Source: Acinetobacter geminorum
Lineage (GTDB): Bacteria > Pseudomonadota > Gammaproteobacteria > Pseudomonadales > Moraxellaceae
Assembly (NCBI RefSeq): GCF_013009345.1
Contig: NZ_JABELE010000010.1
Coordinates: forward strand, 62,001 to 126,000
Length of the DNA stretch: 64,000 nucleotides
Direction: 5' to 3'
The notes beneath the pieces were generated by a model. The model was not told the DNA's origin. It saw only the letters and a program-made list of their open reading frames with translations, and did not search any database. Made by a program: the position numbers and the translations under genes. Each line of letters begins with the position of its first letter. Position 1 is the stretch's first letter. Below, one piece after another: positions 8,823 to 18,589 of this stretch.

Positions 8823-10862
8823 ATGACGAAGAGTATTTTCCAATCTGTATTATCAATTTCGGTACTTACAGTAATGTTTCCTGCGGCTTATGCCGCTGAA
8901 AGTGAAAATATTTTAGTTGATTCTTCCATAAAGAATGAAAAAGAAAGCGAAGTTGCTCAACTTGAAAAAATTGTCGTAACAGCAAGTGGTTTTGAACAAA
9001 ATATAAAAAAAGCAGCAGCTTCGATTTCTGTTTTAACTCAAGATGAAATTAATAAAAAAGCATATCGTGATGTAACTGATGCACTTAAAGATGTCCCTGG
9101 TGTAGTTGTTACAGGGGGTGGAAGCTCATCTGATATCAGTATTCGTGGGATGGGAAGTGCATATACCGTTATTATGGTTGATGGTAAGAAAGTAAATACA
9201 CGTTCTGTGCGACCAAATAGTGATAATTCAGGTATTGAGCAAGGTTGGTTACCGGGAATCGAAAGTATCGAACGTATTGAGGTTATTCGTGGTCCAATGT
9301 CGGGCCTATATGGTTCGGATGCGATGGGTGGTGTGATTAATATCATCACTAAAAAAGTTGCAGATGTTTGGAACAGTTCTGTTAAGTTAGATACAACAAT
9401 TCAAGAAAATAATAAATCTGGAAATCTTTACCAAGCCAATACTTATGTGTCGGGACCTTTAATTAAGAATTTACTTGGTTTAAAAGCCAATGGCACATTT
9501 TCACAAAGAGATGAAGATGAAATTATTGGTGGTTATAACAAACAAAAAATTCGGGCGGGGGGGGCTACTTTAAGCTTAACTCCTAATGATCAACATACCA
9601 TCGAGCTTGAATACCAGCGTTCTATCCAAAATCGTAATGCCACAATAGGTAAAACAGTTTCACCAATTCAAACTGGTCGTAATCCACCAGCGGATTCATT
9701 AACAGACTATTACCGTACAGAATATAGTTTAACGCACCGTGGTGACATTGGTCCTGTAAAGACTCATTCTTATATTCAACGCGAAGAAAATAAGAACCCG
9801 TCTAGAAATATGGAAGCTGTAAATACTACATTTAACACGCTTAACCAGATCACACTTGCAAATCATGCGCTTAGCGTGGGCGGAAGTTATCTAAAAGAAG
9901 AATTAGATGATTTAGGTAACCAATTAAAAGTGGGTGGCTCACAACCTGTTTCTAATTTAGATCGTTATAGCTGGGCATTATTTGCAGAAGATGCATGGAA
10001 TATTATTGATCCTTTCACTTTAACAATGTCATTACGGATGGATCAGGACGAAAAATTTGGAGATCATTTCAGTCCTAAACTATACGGGGTATGGACCTTA
10101 AATGATAACTGGATTATTAAAGGCGGTGTATCAACAGGCTATAAAACACCTGCATTAAGAGCGACTGTAGCAGAATGGGGACAAGCTACAGGAGGAAGCA
10201 GTTCTGCAGGTGTAATTGTTGGTAATCCTGATCTAAAGCCTGAAAAAAGTACAAACTATGAGCTCTCATTCTCTTGGGATAGTTTAGATAACTTGAATGC
10301 TGGCTTAACGATCTTTAATAGTGAATTTAAAGATAAAATTACAGAAGTTAGAACCTGTTCAGGAGATGCAGGTACTTATAATTGTGATTGGTTAGGTACA
10401 AAATTTGATTTTGTCAGTCAACGCACAAATGTGGATAAAGCCAATATGAGAGGAGTTGAAGCGACGTTTGGTTGGCTCATTTCACCTGACTTAAAGCTAA
10501 ATGCCAATTATACCTATACAGATACAGAGCAAAAAAGTGGTCAATTTAAAGGGCAACCTTTAAACGAAATGCCAGAACATATGTTTAATACCACTTTAGA
10601 TTGGCAAATTAATGACTTAGTCAATATGTGGAGCCGTTTGAATTTCCGTAGCAAAACTTCTGAATATTTAAGCCGAACGTCAATGGCTGAAGGAAAGCCT
10701 GCTTATGGACTGGTTGATATTGGTATGAACTATAAACCGACTGACAAAATACAAGTTGCGGCAGGGATTTATAACTTATTTGATAAAGACATTGATGTGG
10801 CAACTTATAATTATGTTTTAGACGGACGTCGTTATAATTTAGGAATTATTTATAAATTTTAA
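8823..10862 (+). CDS. TonB-dependent siderophore receptor, FepA/PirA type
   Basis: Outer-membrane receptor that imports ferric siderophores using TonB energy. The 679 residues begin with a signal peptide cut near AAYAAES, followed by a TonB-box-like EKIVVTASG (about residue 49), a plug domain with SDISIRGMGSAYTVIMVDGK and IERIEVIRGPMSGLYGSDA, then a 22-strand barrel ending in a terminal phenylalanine. A loop holds two cysteines (TCSGDAGTYNC), probably a disulfide. The gene resembles catecholate receptors of the FepA/PirA/CirA group. The locus context suggests it could be the A. baumannii PirA ortholog, but that is from memory. A G8 tract at 9557-9564 lies in the coding region with the frame intact. 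GGAG precedes the ATG. Confidence 0.9.
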   Translation: MTKSIFQSVLSISVLTVMFPAAYAAESENILVDSSIKNEKESEVAQLEKIVVTASGFEQNIKKAAASISVLTQDEINKKAYRDVTDALKDVPGVVVTGGGSSSDISIRGMGSAYTVIMVDGKKVNTRSVRPNSDNSGIEQGWLPGIESIERIEVIRGPMSGLYGSDAMGGVINIITKKVADVWNSSVKLDTTIQENNKSGNLYQANTYVSGPLIKNLLGLKANGTFSQRDEDEIIGGYNKQKIRAGGATLSLTPNDQHTIELEYQRSIQNRNATIGKTVSPIQTGRNPPADSLTDYYRTEYSLTHRGDIGPVKTHSYIQREENKNPSRNMEAVNTTFNTLNQITLANHALSVGGSYLKEELDDLGNQLKVGGSQPVSNLDRYSWALFAEDAWNIIDPFTLTMSLRMDQDEKFGDHFSPKLYGVWTLNDNWIIKGGVSTGYKTPALRATVAEWGQATGGSSSAGVIVGNPDLKPEKSTNYELSFSWDSLDNLNAGLTIFNSEFKDKITEVRTCSGDAGTYNCDWLGTKFDFVSQRTNVDKANMRGVEATFGWLISPDLKLNANYTYTDTEQKSGQFKGQPLNEMPEHMFNTTLDWQINDLVNMWSRLNFRSKTSEYLSRTSMAEGKPAYGLVDIGMNYKPTDKIQVAAGIYNLFDKDIDVATYNYVLDGRRYNLGIIYKF

Positions 10863-10874
10863 TTAGTTAAATAA

Positions 10875-10897
10875 CAAAGGCGCTTTAAGCGCCTTTG
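10875..10897. terminator. Hairpin between convergent genes
   Basis: Perfect 10-bp stem (10875-10884 with 10888-10897) and a 3-base loop. The stop codon of the minus-strand gene ending at 10885 lies inside it. There is little T run on the plus side, so termination there may be weak. Confidence 0.65.
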
Positions 10898-11892
10898 CTA
10901 TTTAAAATATCTAATGCTTTTTCAGAATAATAGAATTTTTCTAAGTAAACACGGGCACGGCGTCTTAAATGTCCTGTTGTAATTAACTGCTGTAATACAG
11001 GTACAAGTAGCTTGGTCAGTTCATGTTGCACTAAGCTTTCATCAATATTGAGGTCACGGAGCAATAAATCAAAACTACGCTCTTGATTACGTACATACCA
11101 AGTATAGATACCATCATGTACTTGTTGTTTTAAATAATCAGTTTGGCGAATGTGATCCCATATTTCATGCCCTAAACCAACCGTTTTTGATAAGTCTTGA
11201 GTTTCTACATAATTTTTTAAAACAGAAAGTGGCATAGTTTTAACTTTATGCCAAACATTTGCCTGAAAATGGTAGAGCTTATCATTGTCAAAATGTTGGT
11301 TTAAAACACGCTCACTCATTTGGCTGAGTTTTAGAATATTCTTTTGCAAATAATGATTAATCGTATCGTCCAGATTGGAATCGGTTACTGTTTCTAAAAC
11401 AGATTTCCCCATTTTCATAAAACGCCCTACACCAGGTACGCGTTTTGACATGGATTCATCTAAATAATCATGCATTGTTTGCTGAATCAGTTGCGTGAGT
11501 AGGGCCGAAAAAGCAGGATTATTCACAATTGTTTTAATGAGCTTTTTACGGTGCTGCTCTTTACTCGCAACGTATTGTGCAATTCTATCAATCGTTAAAA
11601 CAGGAATAACATCCTCAATAGTTGCGGTGTCATTTGCAGGATGAATTAATGCAAAGCGAATATGCTCAGCAATTTGTTCAGTTAGAAAATCAGAAGCAGG
11701 CGTATCTAAAATCTGCTTTTGAATGAGCTGTTGAATTTGTTCAAAAGTCCACAGATGCTGTAATTGCCGACTCCCCAACCAATGATAAAATTGCTCAAAC
11801 TCTTGCTGGATCACCTGAGCCTGAGCAAATTTCTCATCTAAAAAATCTAGATGAGCTTCAATAAGTTTTTCAATAAGTGGTTGGGTAGACAT
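10885..11892 (-). CDS. Uncharacterised helical protein, 335 residues
   Basis: I do not recognise this protein. It has no signal peptide or hydrophobic segment and looks almost wholly alpha-helical, rich in Gln, Leu and His. The only compact motif is KRVPGVGRFMKMGKS near residue 150. The stop codon lies inside the terminator. The gene directly downstream of the secreted hydrolase gene (gap of 26 bases) suggests shared transcription, but no functional link is evident. A cytosolic location is the simplest reading. Confidence 0.75.
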   Translation of the reverse strand: MSTQPLIEKLIEAHLDFLDEKFAQAQVIQQEFEQFYHWLGSRQLQHLWTFEQIQQLIQKQILDTPASDFLTEQIAEHIRFALIHPANDTATIEDVIPVLTIDRIAQYVASKEQHRKKLIKTIVNNPAFSALLTQLIQQTMHDYLDESMSKRVPGVGRFMKMGKSVLETVTDSNLDDTINHYLQKNILKLSQMSERVLNQHFDNDKLYHFQANVWHKVKTMPLSVLKNYVETQDLSKTVGLGHEIWDHIRQTDYLKQQVHDGIYTWYVRNQERSFDLLLRDLNIDESLVQHELTKLLVPVLQQLITTGHLRRRARVYLEKFYYSEKALDILNSKGA

Positions 11893-11918
11893 AAGGTCTC
11901 ACAAGTCCGAAGTTTTAT

Positions 11919-12953
11919 TTAAGGTGTGGTCGTTTTTGACGACTGATTTGTTTCTACTTTAAGTAAAAACGGTAGATATTGTTGCATAACCAATTGTTCA
12001 GCTTCCAAAATCGGCATATGGCCTACATTTTCTAAAATAACTGGAGGCTGAGCATTCTTTAAAAGCCGTTTTAGTTCACTTGCTACTTCGACATTAATAA
12101 TCTTATCTTGTTTACCCCATAAAATGAGCGTCGGTGCATCGATCGTTTTGGTAAGTACCGCAAATGAGTCTGGTGTATAGACTTTATTAAGTGCAATCAA
12201 TTGATCAACCAGTTTTTGTGTTTGAGGTGCTTGATCAATCATCAACTTTTCTTGAGCTTGAAGAAACTCTTTAGGAATAAACGGAGGATTAAACATGGTT
12301 TGTTTTAATAAATAATTAAAGTCACCTTTTTTAGACACTAAAAGTTGTTTTAGGTAAGCAGGATCTTTTAAATAAATTGTATTGGCTGAGCGAAAAATAC
12401 CGCCGCTATCCACCAAGAATAGACTTTTGGTTTCAAATGGATATTGTCCAGCATAGAGTAGGGCAATAGATCCGCCGAGTGAGTGCCCAGCAATATGAAT
12501 TGGACCTTTTAAATTTGCAGCCTCAACAAAGCGACGTAACTTTTCAGCAAGATTTGGTACTGAATAATCGAAATCTTGTGGAACGATAGTTTCGCCACTA
12601 CCTGGCAAATCGGGAATAATGACATGATAATTTGTGGTGAGATAACGAGCCACTCGGTTCCAGTTATCACGGCTGCCTGCTAGGCCATGAATAAGCAGTA
12701 AAGTCGGTTTTGCTGTGGAGCCGCCTTCGCTATATGACCAAGTCACATCACCGACTTTTAAGCTTTTACTTTGTAAACCTGCCCAGCTACGTTCTTGCTG
12801 TAAAACATTCTGGAACGTCACATCAATATTATCGGCTGCCTGTGTTTGAGAAATACTCATCAATGACAATAAGCTACAAGCCAAAGTCAGGGCGGTAGCA
12901 GTTTTTTTCATAGAGGCCTTAATTGATGTGGACACCCTTGTCATAGATTTCAT
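11919..12953 (-). CDS. Secreted alpha/beta hydrolase (lipase/esterase-like)
   Basis: Serine hydrolase with the full alpha/beta fold: oxyanion region LLIHGLAGSRDNW, nucleophile elbow GHSLGGS, catalytic Asp in LILWGKQDKI and His in ENVGHMPILE. An export signal is clearest from an internal start at 12911 (MKKTATALTLACSLLSLM then SQTQA). ATGs at 12953 and 12944 give longer forms; 12944 has AAGGA at a good distance, while 12911 has only a weaker AAGG, so the true start is uncertain. Substrate unknown. The nearest named relatives would be small lipases and hydrolases of the MhpC type. Confidence 0.87.
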   Translation of the reverse strand: MKSMTRVSTSIKASMKKTATALTLACSLLSLMSISQTQAADNIDVTFQNVLQQERSWAGLQSKSLKVGDVTWSYSEGGSTAKPTLLLIHGLAGSRDNWNRVARYLTTNYHVIIPDLPGSGETIVPQDFDYSVPNLAEKLRRFVEAANLKGPIHIAGHSLGGSIALLYAGQYPFETKSLFLVDSGGIFRSANTIYLKDPAYLKQLLVSKKGDFNYLLKQTMFNPPFIPKEFLQAQEKLMIDQAPQTQKLVDQLIALNKVYTPDSFAVLTKTIDAPTLILWGKQDKIINVEVASELKRLLKNAQPPVILENVGHMPILEAEQLVMQQYLPFLLKVETNQSSKTTTP

Positions 12954-13228
12954 CCTTGAAGCTTAAGCGAGTTTGAAAAATTATTGAAAAACTTTGCCAA
13001 TGAGTCATTTGCCAAATGTTTGGAATAAAGAAAATTATAGTCAATCCGAGAACCAAAGTATGTCTATTTTTTCACTAAACAGTAGCGAATGTGCAGTGAG
13101 CTCTTCATTAAAACAAGTTAAGTATTTTTAAATTTTTTCATAGAAAAGGATTTATTTTTTGTCAGTGACATTCAAATTTTGACACATTAAAATGATTTCT
13201 AACCTTGAAAAAACAATGGAAATATAAA

Positions 13229-13843
13229 ATGCCTACTGCGCAAGAAGTTTTAGATCGTCTGAAAGCCGGTAATCAACGATTTGTAAATGGAAATACTTCC
13301 CTTGCAAAAACCTTATCTCATCAAGAACGCGCTGAAATGGCAAAGGATCAAAATCCATTTGCAATTGTACTTGGCTGCTCAGATTCTCGTGTTCCAGCAG
13401 AGATGGTATTTGACCAAGGTCTTGGTGATTTATTTGTAATCCGTGTTGCTGGTAATGTGGTTGCACCTTCACAAGTCGGTAGTGTCGAGTTCGCAGCAGA
13501 GCGTTATGACTGCCCGGTTGTAGTCGTATTAGGACACAGTCATTGTGGCGCAATTCAGGCGACAATTGATACGTTAATGAATCCTGATCACCCTCCATCA
13601 TCTAACCTAATGTCGATTGTGAACCGCGTTCGTCCATCAGTTGAAATTTTAATGCAGACTGATTTAAAAAATGATTTGAAAAAATTATCATGTCATGCGG
13701 TGCGTTCAAACGTTTTTGCTTCGGTAAATCAATTACGCCATGGTTCAGCGGTGTTAGAGAGCCTGATTGCAAAAGGTGAGTTGATTGTTGTCGGTGCAGA
13801 ATATTCACTCGAAACTGGTGAAGTTACTTTTTTTGATTTCTGA
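13229..13843 (+). CDS. Beta-class carbonic anhydrase
   Basis: Cytosolic zinc enzyme interconverting CO2 and bicarbonate. The zinc and catalytic residues are all visible: GCSDSR (Cys50, Asp52) and GHSHCGA (His103, Cys106). The ATG at 13229 gives 204 residues, normal for the class; an in-frame TTG at 13205 would add eight residues with no family support. The ribosome site is weak. It is monocistronic and convergent with tesA, sharing a hairpin. The function probably supplies bicarbonate to carboxylases; Can and CynT cannot be told apart here, and no cyanase gene is adjacent. Confidence 0.93.
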   Translation: MPTAQEVLDRLKAGNQRFVNGNTSLAKTLSHQERAEMAKDQNPFAIVLGCSDSRVPAEMVFDQGLGDLFVIRVAGNVVAPSQVGSVEFAAERYDCPVVVVLGHSHCGAIQATIDTLMNPDHPPSSNLMSIVNRVRPSVEILMQTDLKNDLKKLSCHAVRSNVFASVNQLRHGSAVLESLIAKGELIVVGAEYSLETGEVTFFDF

Positions 13844-13870
13844 TCATATTAAAAAGAATATTTAAAGATA

Positions 13871-13893
13871 AAAGGTGCCTATAGGGCACCTTT
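13871..13893. terminator. Shared terminator of carbonic anhydrase and tesA
   Basis: 9-bp perfect stem (13871-13879 with 13885-13893) with a 5-base loop. The tesA stop begins at its inner edge. Confidence 0.85.
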
Positions 13894-14502
13894 TATATAT
13901 GGGTAAGCTAAATTAAGTAGTTTTGACTGCGCTTGAGCATTGGGATGAATCAAATCATTTTGCATAAGCTGTTTTTGACCAGCAACGCCATCTAGAAAAA
14001 ACGGAAGCAATTTCACCTGATATTTTTGGCTTACGACTTTATAATTATTTTCAAAAGCTTTGCTATATGCAGCCCCATAATTTGGCGGAATCTTCATACC
14101 AAAAAGAATAACTTTGGCTTTTTGTTTTTGGCTTAATTGAATGAGCTGATCCAGATTTTTTTGAATCATTTGAGGTGGTTGCCCACGCAAGCCGTCATTT
14201 CCACCTAATTCAATCACGACCACGTTCGGCTTATAGGTCTGCAATAATTTAGGTAATCGGGCTAAAGCGCCGCTTGTTGTTTCTCCACTAACACTTGCAT
14301 TGACCACTTTGTGTTGTTTGGGATACTGTTGGTCTAAGCGTTTTTGCAGTAATTGTACCCAACCTTGTTTGGGATCAATTCCATAACCGGCACTAATACT
14401 ATCTCCTAAAATTAAAATAGTTTTTGCCGATACAAGCATAGGCAACATACTTAATGAGATGAGCATGATGCTTTTAGAACCAATCAAAAAAGATTTAAAC
14501 AT
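13879..14502 (-). CDS. tesA: Arylesterase / lysophospholipase TesA (GDSL hydrolase)
   Basis: Periplasmic multifunctional esterase and thioesterase of the SGNH/GDSL family, 207 residues. After a signal peptide (cleavage near LVSAKT) come the four SGNH blocks: ILGDSISAGYG (nucleophile Ser), the glycine block in NASVSGETTSG, VVIELGGNDGLRG, and the C-terminal NDLIHPNAQAQ holding the catalytic Asp and His. It is divergent from ybbA-ybbP with a 44-base spacer, the same arrangement as in E. coli, which supports the assignment. Confidence 0.92.
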   Translation of the reverse strand: MFKSFLIGSKSIMLISLSMLPMLVSAKTILILGDSISAGYGIDPKQGWVQLLQKRLDQQYPKQHKVVNASVSGETTSGALARLPKLLQTYKPNVVVIELGGNDGLRGQPPQMIQKNLDQLIQLSQKQKAKVILFGMKIPPNYGAAYSKAFENNYKVVSQKYQVKLLPFFLDGVAGQKQLMQNDLIHPNAQAQSKLLNLAYPYIKGAL

Positions 14503-14546
14503 TTGTACTTCGACCCTGATTCTGAATACATAGGACTTTTCACATC

Positions 14547-15239
14547 ATGCCACAACCCATCATTGCTGCCCATCAAGTTACACAAACTATTCAGATTAAC
14601 CAAAATCAGTTTACGATTTTAAAAGATATTGATTTAGAGATTTTTGAAGGGGAACAGGTAGCAATTACGGGACGTTCCGGCTCAGGTAAATCAACCTTAC
14701 TGGGAATTTTGGCGACTTTAGATCAACCGTCTGAAGGAGAAGTCTGGTTGTGTGGTCAAGCTGTACATCAGTTAACAGAGGAACAACGTGCCCAAATCAG
14801 AATGCAGCATATTGGTTTTGTATTTCAGTCTTTTCAACTTCTGCCTCAGTTGAGTGCGCTTGAAAATGTGATGTTACCTTTACGATTACGTAAAGATTTT
14901 GATTATAAAACAGCCGAGAAAAAAGCTTTAGATTGGTTGCATCGAGTAGGGCTGAGTCGTCAAGTTGAACAAACGCCTAAAGTCTTATCTGGTGGCGAAC
15001 AACAACGTGTGGCAATTGCGAGAGCTCTCATTGCAGAACCACAAATTATTTTTGCCGATGAACCGACTGGAAATCTAGATGGTCAGACAGCACAAGAAAT
15101 TGAAAGCTTACTCTTTGATTTAAACCGAGAGTTGGGTACGACTCTGATTTTAGTGACCCACGATCGTAATTTAGCAACCCTTTGTCAGCGCCATGTTGAG
15201 TTAGATGATGGCCGACTCAAGACAGTACAGGGTGGTTAA
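14547..15239 (+). CDS. ybbA: ABC transporter ATP-binding protein, YbbA/LolD type
   Basis: Cytosolic ATPase of a MacB/LolCDE-like ABC system, 230 residues. Walker A is GRSGSGKST, the signature motif LSGGEQQRVAIARAL, Walker B IIFADEPTG, and the H-loop histidine is in LVTHDRN. It is directly followed by the permease gene without a gap, so the two form one unit. Beside tesA, this pair matches the YbbA-YbbP system of unclear substrate in enterobacteria; envelope lipid or lipoprotein handling is inferred from the family. Confidence 0.92.
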   Translation: MPQPIIAAHQVTQTIQINQNQFTILKDIDLEIFEGEQVAITGRSGSGKSTLLGILATLDQPSEGEVWLCGQAVHQLTEEQRAQIRMQHIGFVFQSFQLLPQLSALENVMLPLRLRKDFDYKTAEKKALDWLHRVGLSRQVEQTPKVLSGGEQQRVAIARALIAEPQIIFADEPTGNLDGQTAQEIESLLFDLNRELGTTLILVTHDRNLATLCQRHVELDDGRLKTVQGG

Positions 15240-17702
15240 ATGATGCGTAATCTTTTAAAACCACTTCTGCTACAAAGTTTTCGTACGGGTGGTCTATATC
15301 TACTCATTATTGCTCTATCGCTTGCGATCAGTGCAACAACTGCCCTGAAATTTAGTAACGATCAAGTTAAAAATGCAGTAAGTCTGCAAGCTTCTCAAAT
15401 GCTAGGTGCTGATTTAGTTCTGTCGAATAACGAGCCTATCGAACAGTCGTGGAAAAAAAGGGCAGAGCAGCTAGATCTAAAACAAACCAATGTCACTATA
15501 TTTAGCTCTATGGCACATACCCAAGATCAGTTTGTCATGGTTAATGTAAAAGCGATAGAACCTGCGTTTCCACTCAGAGGACAGTTGGAAATTGAACCAA
15601 GAGCTAAAGCGATTCAATCTGGTGAAGTTTGGCTAAGTCAAAGAGCAGCCGATTTACTTAAAGTAAAGCGAGGAGATGCTGTTTCTATTGCTGATGGTAT
15701 CTTCCGTTTTAGTGGCGTGATTGTGCGTGATTCAAATCAGGAACTCGGTTTTTCAGGCTTTTCGCCAACCGTTATTATTCATCAAGCCGATATTGCTAAG
15801 ACTCATGCGATTCAGACAGGGAGCAGAATTGACTATCGTTTATTAATGGCAGGTAGCCCTGAACAGGTTCAGTCATTTTCAAAGCAATTTAAGCAACAGC
15901 ATCAACCTTCTAAAGATGTAGATGAAACGGCTGGCTTACGTTTACGTGATGCAAGTGAGTCGAATAGCAGGTTATTACGTCCGCTTGAAAATTTAGATAC
16001 CTTTTTGCAATTGGCCAATATTTTAACGATTTTATTGTGTGGTATTGCCATCGCTTTAACGAGTCAAAGATATGTTCAACAAAACCAAGATCACATTGCA
16101 CTTATTAGATGCTTAGGCGCCAGTAAGTTCCAAATCTTGTGGGTATATATTGGATTGCTTTGTATTGTCAGTGCGATTTCAATTGTGCTGGGAAGCCTAT
16201 TAGGTTTAATCATGGGGTTTGGCCTGCTGCAACTTATGCTGCAATTGATCCCTCAATTAGAGTTAAGTTTTTCAGTTGTACCTCTTTTAATCGGTCCTTT
16301 ACCAATTGCGATTTTTACAAGCGTGATTGTGCTGCTTGGTTTTATTTTGCCAAGCATCTGGGAGCTTTTAAATACACCTCCAATTCGAGTTATTCGCGAG
16401 CAAGCCAAATCTCGCAAATCATTATTCTTTATGTTTTTTGCAGGGATCACTAGCATAGTCGTTTTTAGTTTGGTATTGAGTGAAAACTTAATGCTCAGCA
16501 TTCTGGTTTTAGCATCAATTATTGTTCTTTGTATTTTGCTTTACACAGTTGTTTGGCTATTGCTTCGCAGTTTAAAAAAGATGAAAAATCGTTTGTCTTT
16601 TTATATTCGTTCGCCATCGCAAAGCGCCTTACAAATTACTGCATTGGCTTTAGGCTTAAGTCTCATTACAGTACTCAGTGTATTAAGAACAGATTTATTA
16701 GAGCGTTGGCAACAACAACTTCCGGAAGGAACACCGAATCAATTTGTTTATGGATTACCTCCATTTGATTTAAAAGCCTTTGAGCAACAGTTAAAGCAAC
16801 ATGGTTGGCAAAGCACCCCGTTATATCCAAATATTCGTGGCCGATTACTGGCTAAAAATGATGTACCTTTTTCAGAAGAGGCTATAAAGCAAAATAATTC
16901 TTTACGCCGTGAACTGAATTTGACTCAATCAGATTTACTACCAAATGACAATGTCATTACAAATGGTCAAACTCAATTTAATGATGTAGGGCAAGTTTCA
17001 GTTGAAAGTAAAACTGCCGAAAGTTTAGGAATCCAAATTGGAGACAAGCTTACCTTTAGCCTGCCTGAAGGTACATTACAAGCCAAAGTTGTGAATTTCC
17101 GGAGTGTAGAGTGGGAAAGTTTTAGCCCTAACTTTTTCTTTATTTTTTCACCTAAAACGTTAGACGAAAATGCTGGAAGTTATTTAGGTAGTTTCTATGT
17201 GCCTAAGCAAGATCAACCTAAAATGATCACTATTATTCAGCAGTTCTCAAATACAGTATTTATTGATGTTGACCGGATTTTAGATGAAGTAAAACGCTTA
17301 ATGAATGTTCTAGTCAAAATAGTAACTGTTCTAGCGGCATTAGTTGGTTTTTCTGGAATACTCGTTTTAATTGCTTGTCTAAATTTATTAATGGATGAGC
17401 GACGCCGTGAAGTTGCTTTGTTACGTTCATTTGGTTTATCTAAAAATAAAATGAAGCAAATGCTCAGTTTTGAGATTGGGTTTTTAGGTCTGTTAGCAGG
17501 CATAGTTGCCTGCTGTTTTGCAGAAGTGATTAGTGCGATCGCGAGCTATAAAATGAATATGGCAATACAGTGGCATATTGAAATATGGCTGATTTTACCA
17601 ATTGGCATGATGCTGGTTTGTGCGCTGATTGGTCGTTATCGACTAGGCTATCTCTGTAATTTGCCACCTTTACAAAGTTTAAGAGAATTAAACCAATTGT
17701 AG
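15240..17702 (+). CDS. ybbP: ABC transporter permease, YbbP (FtsX/MacB superfamily)
   Basis: An 820-residue inner-membrane protein. One N-terminal helix, a large periplasmic domain (about residues 40-240), a cluster of helices around 250-440, a second periplasmic domain (about 480-670), and a final FtsX block of three helices with RREVALLRSFGLSK. This doubled FtsX plan is the YbbP signature. The ATG directly follows the ybbA TAA; a second ATG lies one codon on. The stop is two bases from the stop of the convergent rhomboid gene with no terminator between them, so read-through antisense transcription is possible. Confidence 0.9.
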   Translation: MMRNLLKPLLLQSFRTGGLYLLIIALSLAISATTALKFSNDQVKNAVSLQASQMLGADLVLSNNEPIEQSWKKRAEQLDLKQTNVTIFSSMAHTQDQFVMVNVKAIEPAFPLRGQLEIEPRAKAIQSGEVWLSQRAADLLKVKRGDAVSIADGIFRFSGVIVRDSNQELGFSGFSPTVIIHQADIAKTHAIQTGSRIDYRLLMAGSPEQVQSFSKQFKQQHQPSKDVDETAGLRLRDASESNSRLLRPLENLDTFLQLANILTILLCGIAIALTSQRYVQQNQDHIALIRCLGASKFQILWVYIGLLCIVSAISIVLGSLLGLIMGFGLLQLMLQLIPQLELSFSVVPLLIGPLPIAIFTSVIVLLGFILPSIWELLNTPPIRVIREQAKSRKSLFFMFFAGITSIVVFSLVLSENLMLSILVLASIIVLCILLYTVVWLLLRSLKKMKNRLSFYIRSPSQSALQITALALGLSLITVLSVLRTDLLERWQQQLPEGTPNQFVYGLPPFDLKAFEQQLKQHGWQSTPLYPNIRGRLLAKNDVPFSEEAIKQNNSLRRELNLTQSDLLPNDNVITNGQTQFNDVGQVSVESKTAESLGIQIGDKLTFSLPEGTLQAKVVNFRSVEWESFSPNFFFIFSPKTLDENAGSYLGSFYVPKQDQPKMITIIQQFSNTVFIDVDRILDEVKRLMNVLVKIVTVLAALVGFSGILVLIACLNLLMDERRREVALLRSFGLSKNKMKQMLSFEIGFLGLLAGIVACCFAEVISAIASYKMNMAIQWHIEIWLILPIGMMLVCALIGRYRLGYLCNLPPLQSLRELNQL

Positions 17703-17703
17703 T

Positions 17704-18513
17704 TTAAGGAATAATGTCAGGGTTCTGGATGATGATTTCATGCCATAGGGGAAGCAACGGTGAGTTGAGCTGTACACAGTACATATAAAAACCACCTGTA
17801 ATTACAGCTGATCCTAATAAGCCTAAGATTTTAAGCACATTTTTTAACTTGCTGACATAGCTTAAGTACCACATCAGTGCAAGAAATGCTCCAATAATCA
17901 TGCCGCCAATATGCGCGGCATTATTAATACCCGTTGCGACAAAGCCAAAAATAAGGTTGATGACCATAACCATTAATAAAGCTTTTTTATCGAGTATGTA
18001 GGCTTGGTGTGGAAGTGGGGGAAATAGAGAAAGTACTGTTAACGCAGCACCTAATCCCATCACGGCACCCGAAGCACCTGCACTGACATGAGGTAGTAAG
18101 CTTTGATCGAAATGTTGCAGTAATTCATGCCCATTTTGAATAGTCATATAGCTACTGAGAAGGCTACCAAATAAGCCAGCAAGTAAATACATACCTATAA
18201 AATAGAAGCGGCCAAATAGTGACTCAGCTACATTACCGAAAATATAGAGGGCCCACATGTTAAGCATGAGGTGAACAAGACCAAAATGAAAAAACATGCT
18301 GGTAAATAAGCGTTCGGGCTGCCCAGTAAAAGTAAGTGGTGTAAAATCAGCGCCCCAATGAATAGCATCTTTCATGGCTGGGTCGCTAATATCGACACCA
18401 GTCGCAATTTGCCAGACAAACAAACTTACATTAATCAAGATCAGTAAGGCGGTCAGCCACCAAGTTTGTACATTGAGTTTACGATTAATGTGCGGAGGCT
18501 GATATTGAGTCAT
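17704..18513 (-). CDS. Second rhomboid family intramembrane protease
   Basis: A 269-residue rhomboid, longer than the one at 7243-7860 because of an N-terminal helix, a soluble loop and a C-terminal extra helix. The catalytic serine is in SAGASGAVMG and the catalytic histidine in INNAAHIGGMI. FFHFGLVHLMLNMWALYIFG is the conserved rhomboid loop and second helix. Divergent from mtgA by 76 bases. Substrate unknown. Two rhomboids 10 kb apart but unlike in length suggest separate roles rather than a recent duplication. Confidence 0.9.
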   Translation of the reverse strand: MTQYQPPHINRKLNVQTWWLTALLILINVSLFVWQIATGVDISDPAMKDAIHWGADFTPLTFTGQPERLFTSMFFHFGLVHLMLNMWALYIFGNVAESLFGRFYFIGMYLLAGLFGSLLSSYMTIQNGHELLQHFDQSLLPHVSAGASGAVMGLGAALTVLSLFPPLPHQAYILDKKALLMVMVINLIFGFVATGINNAAHIGGMIIGAFLALMWYLSYVSKLKNVLKILGLLGSAVITGGFYMYCVQLNSPLLPLWHEIIIQNPDIIP

Positions 18514-18589
18514 GCTATGCTTTTGTTATATATGAACATGCTTAACAGCTTAACATGAAAAAAGTTGAATACAGGAGATCAGGACGAAC

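Noticed and set aside
13233..13601. 122-codon ORF antisense to carbonic anhydrase
   Set aside because: Overlaps a well-supported gene whose zinc ligands are all intact; a shadow frame.
7243..18513. Two rhomboid genes as a recent duplication
   Set aside because: They differ in length, helix number and sequence around the catalytic residues, so they are separate lineages.
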